DNA from: Ensifer sp. LC163
GTDB taxonomy: Bacteria; Pseudomonadota; Alphaproteobacteria; Rhizobiales; Rhizobiaceae
Direction: 5' to 3'
NCBI RefSeq assembly: GCF_001695855.1
Contig: NZ_MBSS01000068.1
Location: forward strand, 1 to 64,000
Length of the DNA: 64,000 nt
Positions within the stretch are counted from its first letter, which is position 1; each line of letters starts with the position of its first letter. Below the pieces are notes generated by a model. The model was not told where the DNA came from. It did not search any database and saw only the letters and a program-made list of their open reading frames with translations. Shown here piece after piece: positions 17,806 to 26,968 of the stretch. The position numbers and the translations under genes were made by a program.

Positions 17806-17846
17806 TGATAAACGCCCAGACACTATGACAAACACCCAGACGCTAT
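17806..17846. promoter_or_regulatory. Tandem 21-bp direct repeat, candidate operator of the XRE regulator
   Basis: Two copies of TGAYAAACRCCCAGACRCTAT occupy 17806-17826 and 17826-17846, 18 of 21 positions identical, with a period of exactly 20 bases (about two helical turns). The first begins five bases upstream of the XRE start codon. The site also lies about 105 bases upstream of the divergent LysR pseudogene. Position and spacing suit binding by two repressor dimers on one face of the helix. Confidence 0.6.
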
Positions 17847-17951
17847 ATAGATACACTGCATCGATATCTCCTTCAACGATTCCGCGTTGTTCGCAGGGCG
17901 TATTCCGCCCTGCGCCCTGACACTTGCTCTTCCGAACATCGGAGCGTCGCC

Positions 17952-18827
17952 ATGGAACTGCGTCAGCTGTCCTACTTCGTTGCGGTGGCCGAGGAGCTGT
18001 ACTTCCATCGGGCAGCCGCGCGGATGTGCATTGCCCAGCCGGCGTTGAGTTCCCATATCCAGGCGCTGGAGAAGGAGCTGGGGGTGCGGCTGCTTGAGCG
18101 GTCGACGCGCCGGGTCGAGCTGACGCGGGCAGGGGAGGTGTTCTACGATCGGGCGGTCAGGATTATCGGTGATGTCGGACTGTCGGCGGAGGTGGCGCGC
18201 TCGGTTGCTGGGAAGGCGGCGTACACGATCAAGATCGGAACCGTTTATCCGGCGACCATAGGCGTGCTGCCAGCGTTTCTTTCCCGCATTGGCCGGAAGT
18301 TTCCGGATGTCGCATTGCATGTGATGAGCGGCTCGACCAGCAACATCATCCGCGGACTGGAAAACGGCCAGATCAATCTCGGCTTCATCCGCCCGGTCGA
18401 AAACATCGGCTCCTTGCGCTTCTTCTCGATTGCGCACGAGCGCTATCTGCTGGCGGTCGAAAAGACGAGCCCGCTGGCCGCCCATAGCGAGATCGACATC
18501 GAGGATCTGCGCTTGGAGAAAATCATCGCCTTTTCCCGACAGAACCTTTCCTAGCGCTATTTCTCAGAGATGTTCGAGACGCATGGCCTGACCAGCAACA
18601 TCGCCTACAGCTGCGACGACACCTTCTCGCTGGTCTCGGCGGGCCTCGGCATCGGCTTTGCGCCGGAATGGACGAAGGATCTGCCAAACCGCAACTTCGA
18701 GCTCAGGCCCGTGCGCGGTGTCGATCTCAAGATCGGGCTTGGTGTCGCCTGGAGCAAGGAAGACCCGACCGCGTTCAGAAACGACATCATCGACATTGCC
18801 CGCTCGCTGGCGCGATCGGCCAGATGA
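17952..18827 (+). pseudogene. LysR-family regulator interrupted by an in-frame amber codon
   Basis: The frame opens with a typical LysR helix-turn-helix (LRQLSYFVAVAEELYFHRAAARM, then SSHIQALEKELG) and effector domain. TAG at 18552-18554 interrupts it after 200 residues. The same frame continues without a shift (YFSEMFETHGLTSNIAYSCDDTFSLVSAGLGIGFAPEW) to a stop at 18825-18827, completing a normal LysR of about 291 residues. A single base change (for example from CAG or TCG) explains it. The truncated product would keep DNA binding and lack part of the effector domain, so loss of function is likely. The 290 bases after it (18828-19118) show no gene. Confidence 0.88.
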
Positions 18828-19118
18828 GCGGCTCTGCTCGTCGGTCCTAGCTTATCGCCGCGCTCGGCTGAATTCCTGCGCAGACGGCAACCAGTCCCGG
18901 CCGTTGTCGCGCCGACGCAATCCTCGTCAAGACGCTTCTTCTCGCAAACATCTCACAACGATGCCGAGCGCGTGAACTGTGGGTATGTCGTTCGCAACGA
19001 CAGGCATTCCTGCTTTCGTCCCTCCATGAAAAGCTTTCCTCCAGTTCAGATAGGCAGCCGCCAGTGCACTTACGGAGTTCATCTTCGAATGAGCGGCGAC
19101 GAAGGAGAGGGCGTATCA

Positions 19119-20375
19119 ATGGATGACATCAAATTCACGACTGGGCTGACGGCGGCCCAGGGAGCACGTGTTGCATTTCGCGGAACGCCTTTCGTCGAAC
19201 GGACGGCTCCCCTGAACCAGAATGCGCTTTGGATGCGCTGGGATCGGAACATGGTCGTCGATGCCTATTCCGATATGGTCGAGGAGCTTGCGGCAATTCG
19301 TACCGCGGTCGCGATGGGCGACATGTCGCCCCTGTCGAAATATGTGATCTCAGGTCCTGACGCCGAAGCGATGATGGACAAACTGATCCCGCGCGACATC
19401 AAGAAGCTCCAGGTCGGGCAGATCTACTACGCGCCCTGGTGTGACGAAAACGGCCATGTCGTTGGCGACGGCCTCATCTTCCGAATGGACGAGAACACGT
19501 TCCGCATCTCGGCCGACCCGGGCTTTGCCTGGTGGAAGCGGCATGCCGAGGGCCTCGACGTCCAGGTGACCGATATCACCGACACCTATGGAATTCTCAC
19601 CCTTCAGGGTCCCCGCTCGCGCGAAGTCCTCGAGGCGGCCACACAGTCGGGCTTTCAAGAACTACCCTTCTCGCGACTGGCAGTCGTGAGCATTGCGGGA
19701 AAGCACGTCGAAATCCTGCGTCAGGGCTTTACTGGCGAGCACGGTTACGAGCTCTGGGTTAAGGCAGACGACGCGCCGATGGTCTGGGACGCGGTCGAAG
19801 AGGCAGGTCGATCCTTCGGTATTCGTCCCGTGGGCGCCTGGGCGCTCGACGTCGCGCGGCTCGAGGCGGGCCTGCTGATCGTCGGCTACGACTACACCAG
19901 CGCCGGGCCGGACCATGGCGGTGCCGGCATTCAGGCCGCAGGCAGGTTCCGTGCCTCGCCATTTGACCTCGGTCTCGGCCGGCTGGTCGATTTCAAAAAG
20001 CCGGATTTTCTTGGCCGGGCTGCCTTGGAGCGCATGTCGAACGACGGCGAACACCGTCAGCTCGTGGGACTGGAAATCGATTGGAAGCAACTCTCCGGCA
20101 CTGGGCTGAAAACCGCGGAACCCGGCAACCTTCGGCGTGTGCGATGGTATCCGGTGCCCGTCTTTGATGGCTCGGTCGAGATCGGTCACGCCAGCAGCGT
20201 TGCCTGGTCGCCCACGCTCCGCAAGCTGATCGGTTTCGGCCACCTGCGACAGGCATTCGGGGAGGTGGGGACGCAGGTGAGCCTACGCTGGGACGATGGC
20301 GTAACGGCGATCGACGTTGCCGCCCGGGTCGTTGCCCTGCCATTCCTCTCCTTGCGCCGTTCCGCCGGCAACTGA
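19119..20375 (+). CDS. GcvT-like tetrahydrofolate-dependent methyl/aminomethyltransferase
   Basis: A 418-residue protein of the GcvT/DmdA/LigM superfamily. It is recognised from SPLSKYVISGPDA, the RDIKKLQVGQIYY block, the DTYGILTLQGPRSREVLE segment, GFTGEHGYELW and the conserved ALDVARLEAGLLIVGYDY region. Members take a one-carbon unit from an amine, methyl ether or sulfonium compound onto tetrahydrofolate. ATG 19119 follows GAAGGAGAGG. The next five genes process C1-folates, so it probably acts as a demethylase feeding them rather than as the glycine cleavage T protein: there is no gcvH or gcvP here. Substrate unknown. Confidence 0.85.
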   Translation: MDDIKFTTGLTAAQGARVAFRGTPFVERTAPLNQNALWMRWDRNMVVDAYSDMVEELAAIRTAVAMGDMSPLSKYVISGPDAEAMMDKLIPRDIKKLQVGQIYYAPWCDENGHVVGDGLIFRMDENTFRISADPGFAWWKRHAEGLDVQVTDITDTYGILTLQGPRSREVLEAATQSGFQELPFSRLAVVSIAGKHVEILRQGFTGEHGYELWVKADDAPMVWDAVEEAGRSFGIRPVGAWALDVARLEAGLLIVGYDYTSAGPDHGGAGIQAAGRFRASPFDLGLGRLVDFKKPDFLGRAALERMSNDGEHRQLVGLEIDWKQLSGTGLKTAEPGNLRRVRWYPVPVFDGSVEIGHASSVAWSPTLRKLIGFGHLRQAFGEVGTQVSLRWDDGVTAIDVAARVVALPFLSLRRSAGN

Positions 20376-20494
20376 GTATCCAGATGCCCGACTGCTGAAG
20401 CGGTCGGGCGCTCCCTCCAATGGTAGTCCGCAGATCATGGTCGCCGTCTTCGCTGCGCCCAACGGATCTGCCTGTTTGAAATCCGGGGAAGGCG

Positions 20495-21388
20495 ATGACC
20501 AATTCAAGTGAGGCTTGCACTGAAACAAGGATTGATCCCTCAAGCGGCGGCGAGGCGACGACATCGATCGAACTCGCCCCGGAGCAGGTCCGCAGCTTCG
20601 CGCCGCAGGCCGATATGCTTCCCTTGGGCTCAAGGGTGTTTCTGACGCATCTTGCAGGTAAGCCGGAAGCCCTGCAAGTCGAGGCGGCGGCCCGCATTAC
20701 GGAAATGGGCTATGTCGCTGTGCCGCACCTGGCCGCCCGCAATTTCAAAACGGAAAGGGACTTTGTCGCTCTGGTTCATGCGCATAGTCGCAATGGCATC
20801 GACGAGGTACTGTTCCTTGGTGGCAATCCGGCACTTTTCCCCGGTCCGCTCGGTGAATCCGCCGAACTGCTTGCTCATCCGGTCTTGGCCGATAGTGCGA
20901 TACGGACGGCCTTTGTCGCAGGCTATCCGGAGGGGCATCCGAACATTCCGGCGGATCGGCTGAAGGATGCGCTTAAGCGCAAGCTTGAGATCTGCGCGCG
21001 TCGGTCGCTCGAGCCTCGGATCGTGTCGCAGTTCGCCTTCGACGGCGGGATGATCGGCGCCTGGGCAAAGCAACTGCACCGCAACTACCCGGAGGTTCCC
21101 GTTCATGTGGGGCTCGCCGGCGTCACCAGTTTGACGAAACTGATCCGCTTCGCCGCCATGTGCGGGGTGGGCCCCTCTATAGCCGCTCTCAGGCGCTCGG
21201 CGAGCGGGCTTCTCAACATTATCGCAGACCGTAATCCGGGCGACGTGCTGGAGGCGATTGCGTCGACCTATCCCACTCCGCTCACGCCATTGCACCTTCA
21301 TTTCTTTCCGTTCGGCGGGTGGGAGAAGACGCTTACCTGGCTCGGTGACTATCAGGAGGCCCGCATGATGCGGGCGGGCGCACGATGA
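20495..21388 (+). CDS. MetF-like methylenetetrahydrofolate reductase family protein
   Basis: A 297-residue TIM-barrel flavoprotein of the MTHFR family. Conserved landmarks are VPHLAARN, GIDEVLFLGGN, AGYPEGHPN, VSQFAFDGG and the terminal LHFFPFGGWEKTLTWL. Compared with E. coli MetF as I remember it, the ALRGD Asp is Asn in this protein and the N-terminus is divergent, so it is a specialised paralogue. In this operon it would most naturally oxidise 5-methyl-THF, made by the GcvT-like enzyme, to methylene-THF. The stop overlaps purU by four bases. Confidence 0.85.
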   Translation: MTNSSEACTETRIDPSSGGEATTSIELAPEQVRSFAPQADMLPLGSRVFLTHLAGKPEALQVEAAARITEMGYVAVPHLAARNFKTERDFVALVHAHSRNGIDEVLFLGGNPALFPGPLGESAELLAHPVLADSAIRTAFVAGYPEGHPNIPADRLKDALKRKLEICARRSLEPRIVSQFAFDGGMIGAWAKQLHRNYPEVPVHVGLAGVTSLTKLIRFAAMCGVGPSIAALRRSASGLLNIIADRNPGDVLEAIASTYPTPLTPLHLHFFPFGGWEKTLTWLGDYQEARMMRAGAR

Positions 21389-22245
21389 CCCGCCAAATAC
21401 GGCCCGTCGTCCTCACGCTTACCTGTGACGACCGGGCAGGGATCGTGGCTGCAGTGACCTCGCAACTTCTCGATCTCGGCACCAACATCGTTGAGAGCAA
21501 TCAGTATTGGGACTGCGAAACCAACCGCTTCTTCATGCGGCTCGCGTTTACCGCATCGGGCGAGGCATCGGCTGAGCTGATCGAAACCAGATTGGCGCCG
21601 ATCCTCGAGCAATTTGGAATGCAGGACCGGCTGCTCGACTGTCGCCAGCGACCAAAGACGGTAATCTTGGTCTCCAGGTTCGACCACGCATTTCTGCATC
21701 TGCTTTACCAGATCCGTGTCGGCTGGCTCGACACCGAGGTTGTGGCGGTGATTTCCAATCACGACGACAGCCGTGAAACGGCCGCTTGGGCGGGTATTCC
21801 CTACCATTTTCTGCCAATCACAAGGGAAAACAGAAAGCAGCAAGAGGACCGCATCTTCGCGATCGTTCAAAATAGCGGAGCCGACCTGGTCGTGCTGGCA
21901 CGCTATATGCAGATCTTTTCCGACGATCTCGCCGGTCGGTTGTTCGGCAAGGTCATCAACATCCACCATTCATTCCTGCCCAGCTTCAAGGGGGCGCGAC
22001 CCTACCATCAGGCCCACGAGCACGGCGTCAAGCTGATCGGCGCGACGGCACACTATGTCACCGCCGACCTCGATGAGGGACCGATCATTGAGCAGGAAAC
22101 CGAGCGCGTCTCACATGCCATGAGTGTCGAGGATTTCGTTGCGGCCGGCCGAGATATCGAAAGCCGTGTTCTGGCGCGTGCCGTCAAGCGGCATCTGGAG
22201 GCACGCGTGATGCTCAACGGGCGCAAGACAGTCGTCTTCGCTTAG
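21385..22245 (+). CDS. purU: Formyltetrahydrofolate deformylase
   Basis: A 286-residue protein with an N-terminal ACT domain (LTLTCDDRAGIVAAVTSQLLDLG) and a formyltransferase-fold catalytic domain. The latter contains the NIHHSFLPSFKGARPY motif and the DEGPIIEQE segment. It hydrolyses 10-formyl-THF to formate and THF. In catabolic C1 clusters it drains excess formyl-folate and regenerates THF for the demethylase. The start overlaps the MetF-like stop (ATGA). Confidence 0.95.
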   Translation: MTRQIRPVVLTLTCDDRAGIVAAVTSQLLDLGTNIVESNQYWDCETNRFFMRLAFTASGEASAELIETRLAPILEQFGMQDRLLDCRQRPKTVILVSRFDHAFLHLLYQIRVGWLDTEVVAVISNHDDSRETAAWAGIPYHFLPITRENRKQQEDRIFAIVQNSGADLVVLARYMQIFSDDLAGRLFGKVINIHHSFLPSFKGARPYHQAHEHGVKLIGATAHYVTADLDEGPIIEQETERVSHAMSVEDFVAAGRDIESRVLARAVKRHLEARVMLNGRKTVVFA

Positions 22246-22342
22246 GGCCGCGGCCGGATGCCGGCTTTGCAATTTGATTGAACAGAGCGTCGCGCGTTGC
22301 GACCACAGGCCACCGTGCGTCAAATCAAGGGAGGACCACGTA

Positions 22343-23548
22343 ATGCGAAATGGAACATCACATCTTTTCGTGCCCGGACCGACAAATATTCCGGATGCCG
22401 TGCGCCGGGCCATGAACGTGCCGATGCAGGATATGCGGGCACCGGATTTTCCCGACCTGGTTCTTCCGCTGGTCGCCGATCTCAAGCGGATATTCCGGAC
22501 CGCCGACGCCTCCATCTTCCTGTTCCCGGGTTCAGGAACCGGTGCGTGGGAAGCGGCGATCTCGAACACCCTGAACCGTGGAGATCGTGTACTGATGTCG
22601 CGCTTCGGTCAGTTCTCCCATCTTTGGGTCGACATGGCTCAGCGCCTTGGGCTCGATGTCGAGTGCATCGACGTTGCATGGGGCGAGGGCGTGCCGGTCG
22701 AGGAATATCAGCGGCGATTGAGCGACGACAAGAACCGGCTGATCAAGGCAGTTTTCGTAACCCACAACGAGACGGCAACCGGCGTAACCTCTGACGTCGC
22801 GGCCGTTCGTGCCGCCCTTGACGACACCGGCCATGAAGCGTTGCTGTTCGTCGATGGTGTGAGTTCGATTGCATCCATTGATTTTCGAATGGACGAATGG
22901 GGTGTCGACCTCGCCGTTACCGGCTCGCAGAAAGGGTTGATGCTTCCGGCCGGTCTCGGCATTCTCGCCGTCAGTGCAAAGGCGTTGGCCGCGCACGAGT
23001 ACTCAACGATCGAACGCTGCTATTTCAGCTTCGAGGACATGAAGGCACCGTCCGTAACCGGCTATTTTCCTTACACCCCGCCGACACAGCTTCTGCTTGG
23101 CATGAGGGTCTCGCTCGACCTGATTTTTGCGGAAGGGCTGGACAGGGTCATTGCCCGGCACCACCGGCTTGCAGAAGGTGTTCGCCGCGCTGTCCATGCC
23201 TGGGGCCTGCGGCTTTGCGCCACGGAAAAGAAGTGGTGGTCGGATACGGTCTCGGCGATCGTCGTCCCCGACGATGTCGATGCCAGACAGGTCATCGCGA
23301 ACGGCTACACAAAGTATCGTACGTCCTTCGGTGCCGGGCTTAGCAAGGTGGCCGGCCGGGTATTCAGGATCGGTCATCTCGGCGACTTGAACGAGGTCAT
23401 GTGTCTTTCGGCGCTTGCGGCTGCCGAGATGTCCTTGCGCGATGCGGGTGCCAAGATCGAAGCGGGCTCGGGCGTTGCCGCCGCACAGGAGTGGTACCGT
23501 TCCGAGATCCGGCTGATTGACCAGGGCCAAAAGGATTGCGCTGCATGA
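22343..23548 (+). CDS. sgaA: Serine-glyoxylate aminotransferase family protein
   Basis: A 401-residue class V PLP aminotransferase. It begins HLFVPGPTNIP, has the FPGSGTGAWEAA cofactor motif and the Schiff-base Lys in VTGSQKGLMLP. The sequence matches serine-glyoxylate/alanine-glyoxylate aminotransferases of the methylotroph serine cycle. It converts serine plus glyoxylate to hydroxypyruvate plus glycine. GGGAGG lies upstream of ATG 22343. With SHMT and the 2-hydroxyacid dehydrogenase next door, it would turn C1-derived serine into glycerate. Confidence 0.92.
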   Translation: MRNGTSHLFVPGPTNIPDAVRRAMNVPMQDMRAPDFPDLVLPLVADLKRIFRTADASIFLFPGSGTGAWEAAISNTLNRGDRVLMSRFGQFSHLWVDMAQRLGLDVECIDVAWGEGVPVEEYQRRLSDDKNRLIKAVFVTHNETATGVTSDVAAVRAALDDTGHEALLFVDGVSSIASIDFRMDEWGVDLAVTGSQKGLMLPAGLGILAVSAKALAAHEYSTIERCYFSFEDMKAPSVTGYFPYTPPTQLLLGMRVSLDLIFAEGLDRVIARHHRLAEGVRRAVHAWGLRLCATEKKWWSDTVSAIVVPDDVDARQVIANGYTKYRTSFGAGLSKVAGRVFRIGHLGDLNEVMCLSALAAAEMSLRDAGAKIEAGSGVAAAQEWYRSEIRLIDQGQKDCAA

Positions 23549-23562
23549 GGAGGGCCAGGATC

Positions 23563-24519
23563 ATGAAACCGAAAGTCGTTGTAACGCGTCGGTGGCCGAC
23601 GGAGGTCGAAGACCGGCTGAATGCAGAATTCGACGTATCGCTCAACCGCACCGACCAGCCTTTCGACGGACGTGAGTTGCGCGCAGCCCTCGAAGGCGCC
23701 GATGCGGTGCTGCCGACGGTAACCGACAGGATCGGCGCCGACCTGTTCGAGGGAGGCGTTCGCGCAAGGATCCTCGGCAATTTCGGCGTCGGCTTCAATC
23801 ATATCGATGTCGCGGCAGCAAAGGCCGCCGGGCTGGTCGTCACGAATACACCGGGCGTGCTGACGGATGCGACCGCCGATCTGGCGATGACCCTCCTGTT
23901 GATGTGCGCCAGGCGTGCCGGAGAGGGGGAGCGGGAACTGCGGTCCGGCAAGTGGACCGGTTGGCGTCCCACGCATCTTTGCGGAACGCACGTCACCGGC
24001 AAGACCATCGGCATCATCGGTATGGGGCGTATAGGGCAGGCAATGGCACGGCGCTGCCACTTTGGTTTCGGCATGGACGTCGTCTTCTTTGACAGCAATC
24101 CAATTGCGGGTCTCGACGTGCCCGCACGCCAGTTGCCGACCGTCGAGGACGTGCTGGGGACCGCCGATTTCGTATCGCTCCATTGTCCTGGAGGCGGGGA
24201 AAACTACCACCTGATCGACGATCGTCGGCTCGCATGTATGAAATGGTCGGCTTTCCTTATCAACACGGCCAGGGGCGATGTCGTGGACGAGCACGCCCTG
24301 GTCCGCGCGCTGGAGAACCGAAGGATCGCGGGCGCGGGCCTCGACGTCTTCGAAGGCGAGCCGCGTGTGCCTGGTCGTCTGGCCGAGCGGCAGGACGTGG
24401 TTTTGTTGCCACATCTGGGGAGCGCGACGAAGGAGACCCGCATCGCCATGGGGATGCGCATCATTGAGAATCTGAAGGCTTTTTTCAGCGGCCGCGCTCC
24501 GCCGGATGCGGTCAGCTGA
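23563..24519 (+). CDS. D-2-hydroxyacid dehydrogenase, probable hydroxypyruvate/glyoxylate reductase
   Basis: A 318-residue NAD(P)-dependent D-isomer 2-hydroxyacid dehydrogenase. The nucleotide motif is GIIGMGRIGQAMARR. The catalytic Arg lies in NTARGDVVDE, the Glu in the GLDVFEGEP region and the His in LLPHLGSAT. Start 23563 is chosen for AGGAGGG upstream; an in-frame ATG at 23536 would overlap the aminotransferase. It likely reduces hydroxypyruvate to D-glycerate, matching the flanking sgaA and glyA. Confidence 0.9.
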   Translation: MKPKVVVTRRWPTEVEDRLNAEFDVSLNRTDQPFDGRELRAALEGADAVLPTVTDRIGADLFEGGVRARILGNFGVGFNHIDVAAAKAAGLVVTNTPGVLTDATADLAMTLLLMCARRAGEGERELRSGKWTGWRPTHLCGTHVTGKTIGIIGMGRIGQAMARRCHFGFGMDVVFFDSNPIAGLDVPARQLPTVEDVLGTADFVSLHCPGGGENYHLIDDRRLACMKWSAFLINTARGDVVDEHALVRALENRRIAGAGLDVFEGEPRVPGRLAERQDVVLLPHLGSATKETRIAMGMRIIENLKAFFSGRAPPDAVS

Positions 24520-24594
24520 TCCTATACTTCCCATTGCAGTTCAATTGGCAGGCAGACGATACGGTCGCCGTGTCGTCGCCTCAGGAGAAAACCG

Positions 24595-25863
24595 ATGTCG
24601 GGTTTATTCGAAAGACAACTCAAGCATGATTCCGTCATTGCCGGCGCGATCGCGCGCGAAATGGGGCGGCAACGCTCCGAGATCGAGCTGATCGCTTCGG
24701 AGAATATCGTGTCGCCGGCCGTGCTTGCTGCGCAAGGCTCCGTCATGACCAACAAGTACGCCGAGGGCTATCCGGGGCACCGCTACTACGGCGGCTGCCA
24801 GTATGTCGATCTCGTCGAAGCCGCTGCGATCGAACGGGCGGGGATGCTGTTTGACGCATCGTTCGTCAATGTGCAGCCGCATTCCGGCGCGCAAGCCAAT
24901 GGCGCGGTCATGCTGGCGCTGTTGAAGCCGGGCGATACATTCATAGGCCTGTCGCTTGCCGCTGGTGGTCATCTAACCCACGGCGCGCGACCGACCATGT
25001 CGGGCAAATGGTTCAACGCCGTCCAATATGGCGTTCGCGAGAGCGATTGCCTGATCGACTATGACGAACTTGAGGACAAGGCCATCGCGACACGGCCGAA
25101 GTTGATCATCGCGGGCGGATCGGCCTATCCACGCCTGATCGACTTCAAACGAATTCGGGCAATCGCCGATGCGGTCGGGGCGGCGATGATGGTCGATATG
25201 GCGCATTTTGCCGGTCTGGTCGCTGGAGGTGTGCATCCGAACCCGGTCGAAATCGCCGATATCGTCACCACGACGACGCACAAGACCCTCCGCGGACCCC
25301 GCGGCGGCATGATCCTCACCAACAATCAGGACGTCGCGAAAAAGGTGAATTCGGCGGTGTTCCCGGGGCTGCAGGGCGGTCCGCTGATGCACGTCATCGC
25401 TGCAAAGGCGGTGGCACTTGGCGAAGCGCTTGAAGACAACTTCAGGCAATACGCGCGCCAGATGGTGGCCAACGCCCGGGCACTAGCTTCGGCGTTGACC
25501 GAACGCGGCTACGATATCGTTTCGGGGGGAACCGATACACATCTGATCCTGGTCGACCTGCGCAGCAAGGGGGTCTCCGGCAAGGATGCGGAGGAGGCCC
25601 TGGGGCGTGCCGGTCTGACCTGCAACAAGAACGGCATTCCATTCGATCCCGCGCCCCCGGCGATAACCTCCGGCATCCGACTGGGAACGCCGGCTGCCAC
25701 CAGCCGGGGCTTCCGCGAAGCGGAGTTCAATGAAGTTGGCACGTTGATCGCCGACGTCCTCGACGCCCTTGGCACCGATCAGGGCACCGAACAGGAGCGA
25801 CGCGCGAGGAAATCGGTCCACGATCTCTGCGCGGCCTTTCCCATCTACTCAGCGGCGCATTGA
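24595..25863 (+). CDS. glyA: Serine hydroxymethyltransferase
   Basis: A 422-residue PLP enzyme of normal SHMT length. It contains [30 protein letters not shown] and the active-site Lys in [15 protein letters not shown]. It interconverts serine/THF with glycine/methylene-THF. AGGAG precedes the ATG. A housekeeping glyA should exist elsewhere in the genome; this copy, last in the C1 operon, is probably dedicated to putting methylene-THF carbon from demethylation into serine. The C-terminal region diverges from typical housekeeping GlyA. Confidence 0.96.
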   Translation: MSGLFERQLKHDSVIAGAIAREMGRQRSEIELIASENIVSPAVLAAQGSVMTNKYAEGYPGHRYYGGCQYVDLVEAAAIERAGMLFDASFVNVQPHSGAQANGAVMLALLKPGDTFIGLSLAAGGHLTHGARPTMSGKWFNAVQYGVRESDCLIDYDELEDKAIATRPKLIIAGGSAYPRLIDFKRIRAIADAVGAAMMVDMAHFAGLVAGGVHPNPVEIADIVTTTTHKTLRGPRGGMILTNNQDVAKKVNSAVFPGLQGGPLMHVIAAKAVALGEALEDNFRQYARQMVANARALASALTERGYDIVSGGTDTHLILVDLRSKGVSGKDAEEALGRAGLTCNKNGIPFDPAPPAITSGIRLGTPAATSRGFREAEFNEVGTLIADVLDALGTDQGTEQERRARKSVHDLCAAFPIYSAAH

Positions 25864-26001
25864 AACCAGGCGTGGTTCGATCGGGAATTGAAAGTCGTTG
25901 ACGTTCGATGCTTGATCGAGCGGGCGTTAACCAGGAGTATCAATGGTGCTCGCCGGGCCAATGTTGGCGAACACTGCCGTCAGGTGCTTTGAAAGGCTTC
26001 G

Positions 26002-26793
26002 ATGCGACTGCCGCCCATAGATCTTAGTCGGGAAAACACATTCGGGGAGATCTCCTACGAAAGTGGAGGGGAATATGGCCCTATTCGGGGGGACTATATT
26101 GCCTTCATCATCGTGCATCTTGGATCGCTCAAGATCGAGGCGGATGAGACCACCGTGGAGTTGGAAGCGGGCCAGTGTGCCCTGTCGCTGACACATGACC
26201 GCTATCTGACAACGATCAATCCCGACGCTCTGACACATATAAGCTGGTGTGATGGACGACCGCAGAATGCTGCTTGGCTTTTCAAGGAGCGCCACAAGTA
26301 TGCGCCCTTCATCACCGCCTCGGCGCAGGTTCAGACGCTGATGCAACTGGGTGTCGATCTCGGCATCGGGGATCGCGATGGTCGCGGCGGCCTTCGCGAG
26401 GCTCTGACGAACACCCTCCTCAACGCCTATATCTATGAGGCGGAAGTCGTCGCCGAGGAAAGGCCGATCCCGCAGACGATTCTTCAGGCCCGTCGCTTTC
26501 TCGATGAAAACTTCGCTGCAGACGTCTCTATTGAGCGCGTTGCACAACAGGTTCGCGTCAGCCCGCAGTATCTTGTGTCTGCCTTCAAGAAACACTTGGG
26601 CATGACGCCGGCGCGGTATCTCTGGCGGTGTCGGCTGGACTATGGCGCGCATCTTCTGCAGCGCAGCGGCTTGTCCGTGAGCGAGATTGCCTACCAGGTC
26701 GGCTACAAAAATCCCTACCACTTTTCCCGTCAGATCAAGCTCGCCTTTGATTGCTCCCCGACAGAGTTGCGTGAGAAAATGCTGAACGGCTGA
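26002..26793 (+). CDS. AraC-family transcriptional regulator
   Basis: A 263-residue AraC protein with an N-terminal cupin-like sensor (about residues 1-100) and a C-terminal double helix-turn-helix. The latter shows ARRFLDENFAADVSIERVAQQV and the second signature SVSEIAYQVGYKNPYHFSRQIK. It stands between the C1-folate operon and the first demethylase subunit gene, in the same direction as both, and is the obvious local regulator of the demethylase island. The upstream gap of about 140 bases and the downstream gap of 175 bases hold no gene. Confidence 0.93.
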   Translation: MRLPPIDLSRENTFGEISYESGGEYGPIRGDYIAFIIVHLGSLKIEADETTVELEAGQCALSLTHDRYLTTINPDALTHISWCDGRPQNAAWLFKERHKYAPFITASAQVQTLMQLGVDLGIGDRDGRGGLREALTNTLLNAYIYEAEVVAEERPIPQTILQARRFLDENFAADVSIERVAQQVRVSPQYLVSAFKKHLGMTPARYLWRCRLDYGAHLLQRSGLSVSEIAYQVGYKNPYHFSRQIKLAFDCSPTELREKMLNG

Positions 26794-26968
26794 GTTTTCC
26801 AGCGCTTTCAATGCCCGACGCTCCGCAGCTAGGACAGGCGAATTGGCGATATTGAAACGCCAAGCGTAGGCATGGTCGTCCTCCTCCGCTTCATACACCT
26901 TTCCAAGGCGCCTCCATCTCCAGGTGCGGGCGCACGGTGCGCACAGCAAACATCCATGGGACTGCGAT

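Noticed and set aside
19119-20375. Glycine cleavage system T protein (gcvT)
   Set aside because: No gcvH or gcvP follows, and the gene is grouped with MetF-like, PurU and serine-cycle genes; a demethylase of the same superfamily fits better.
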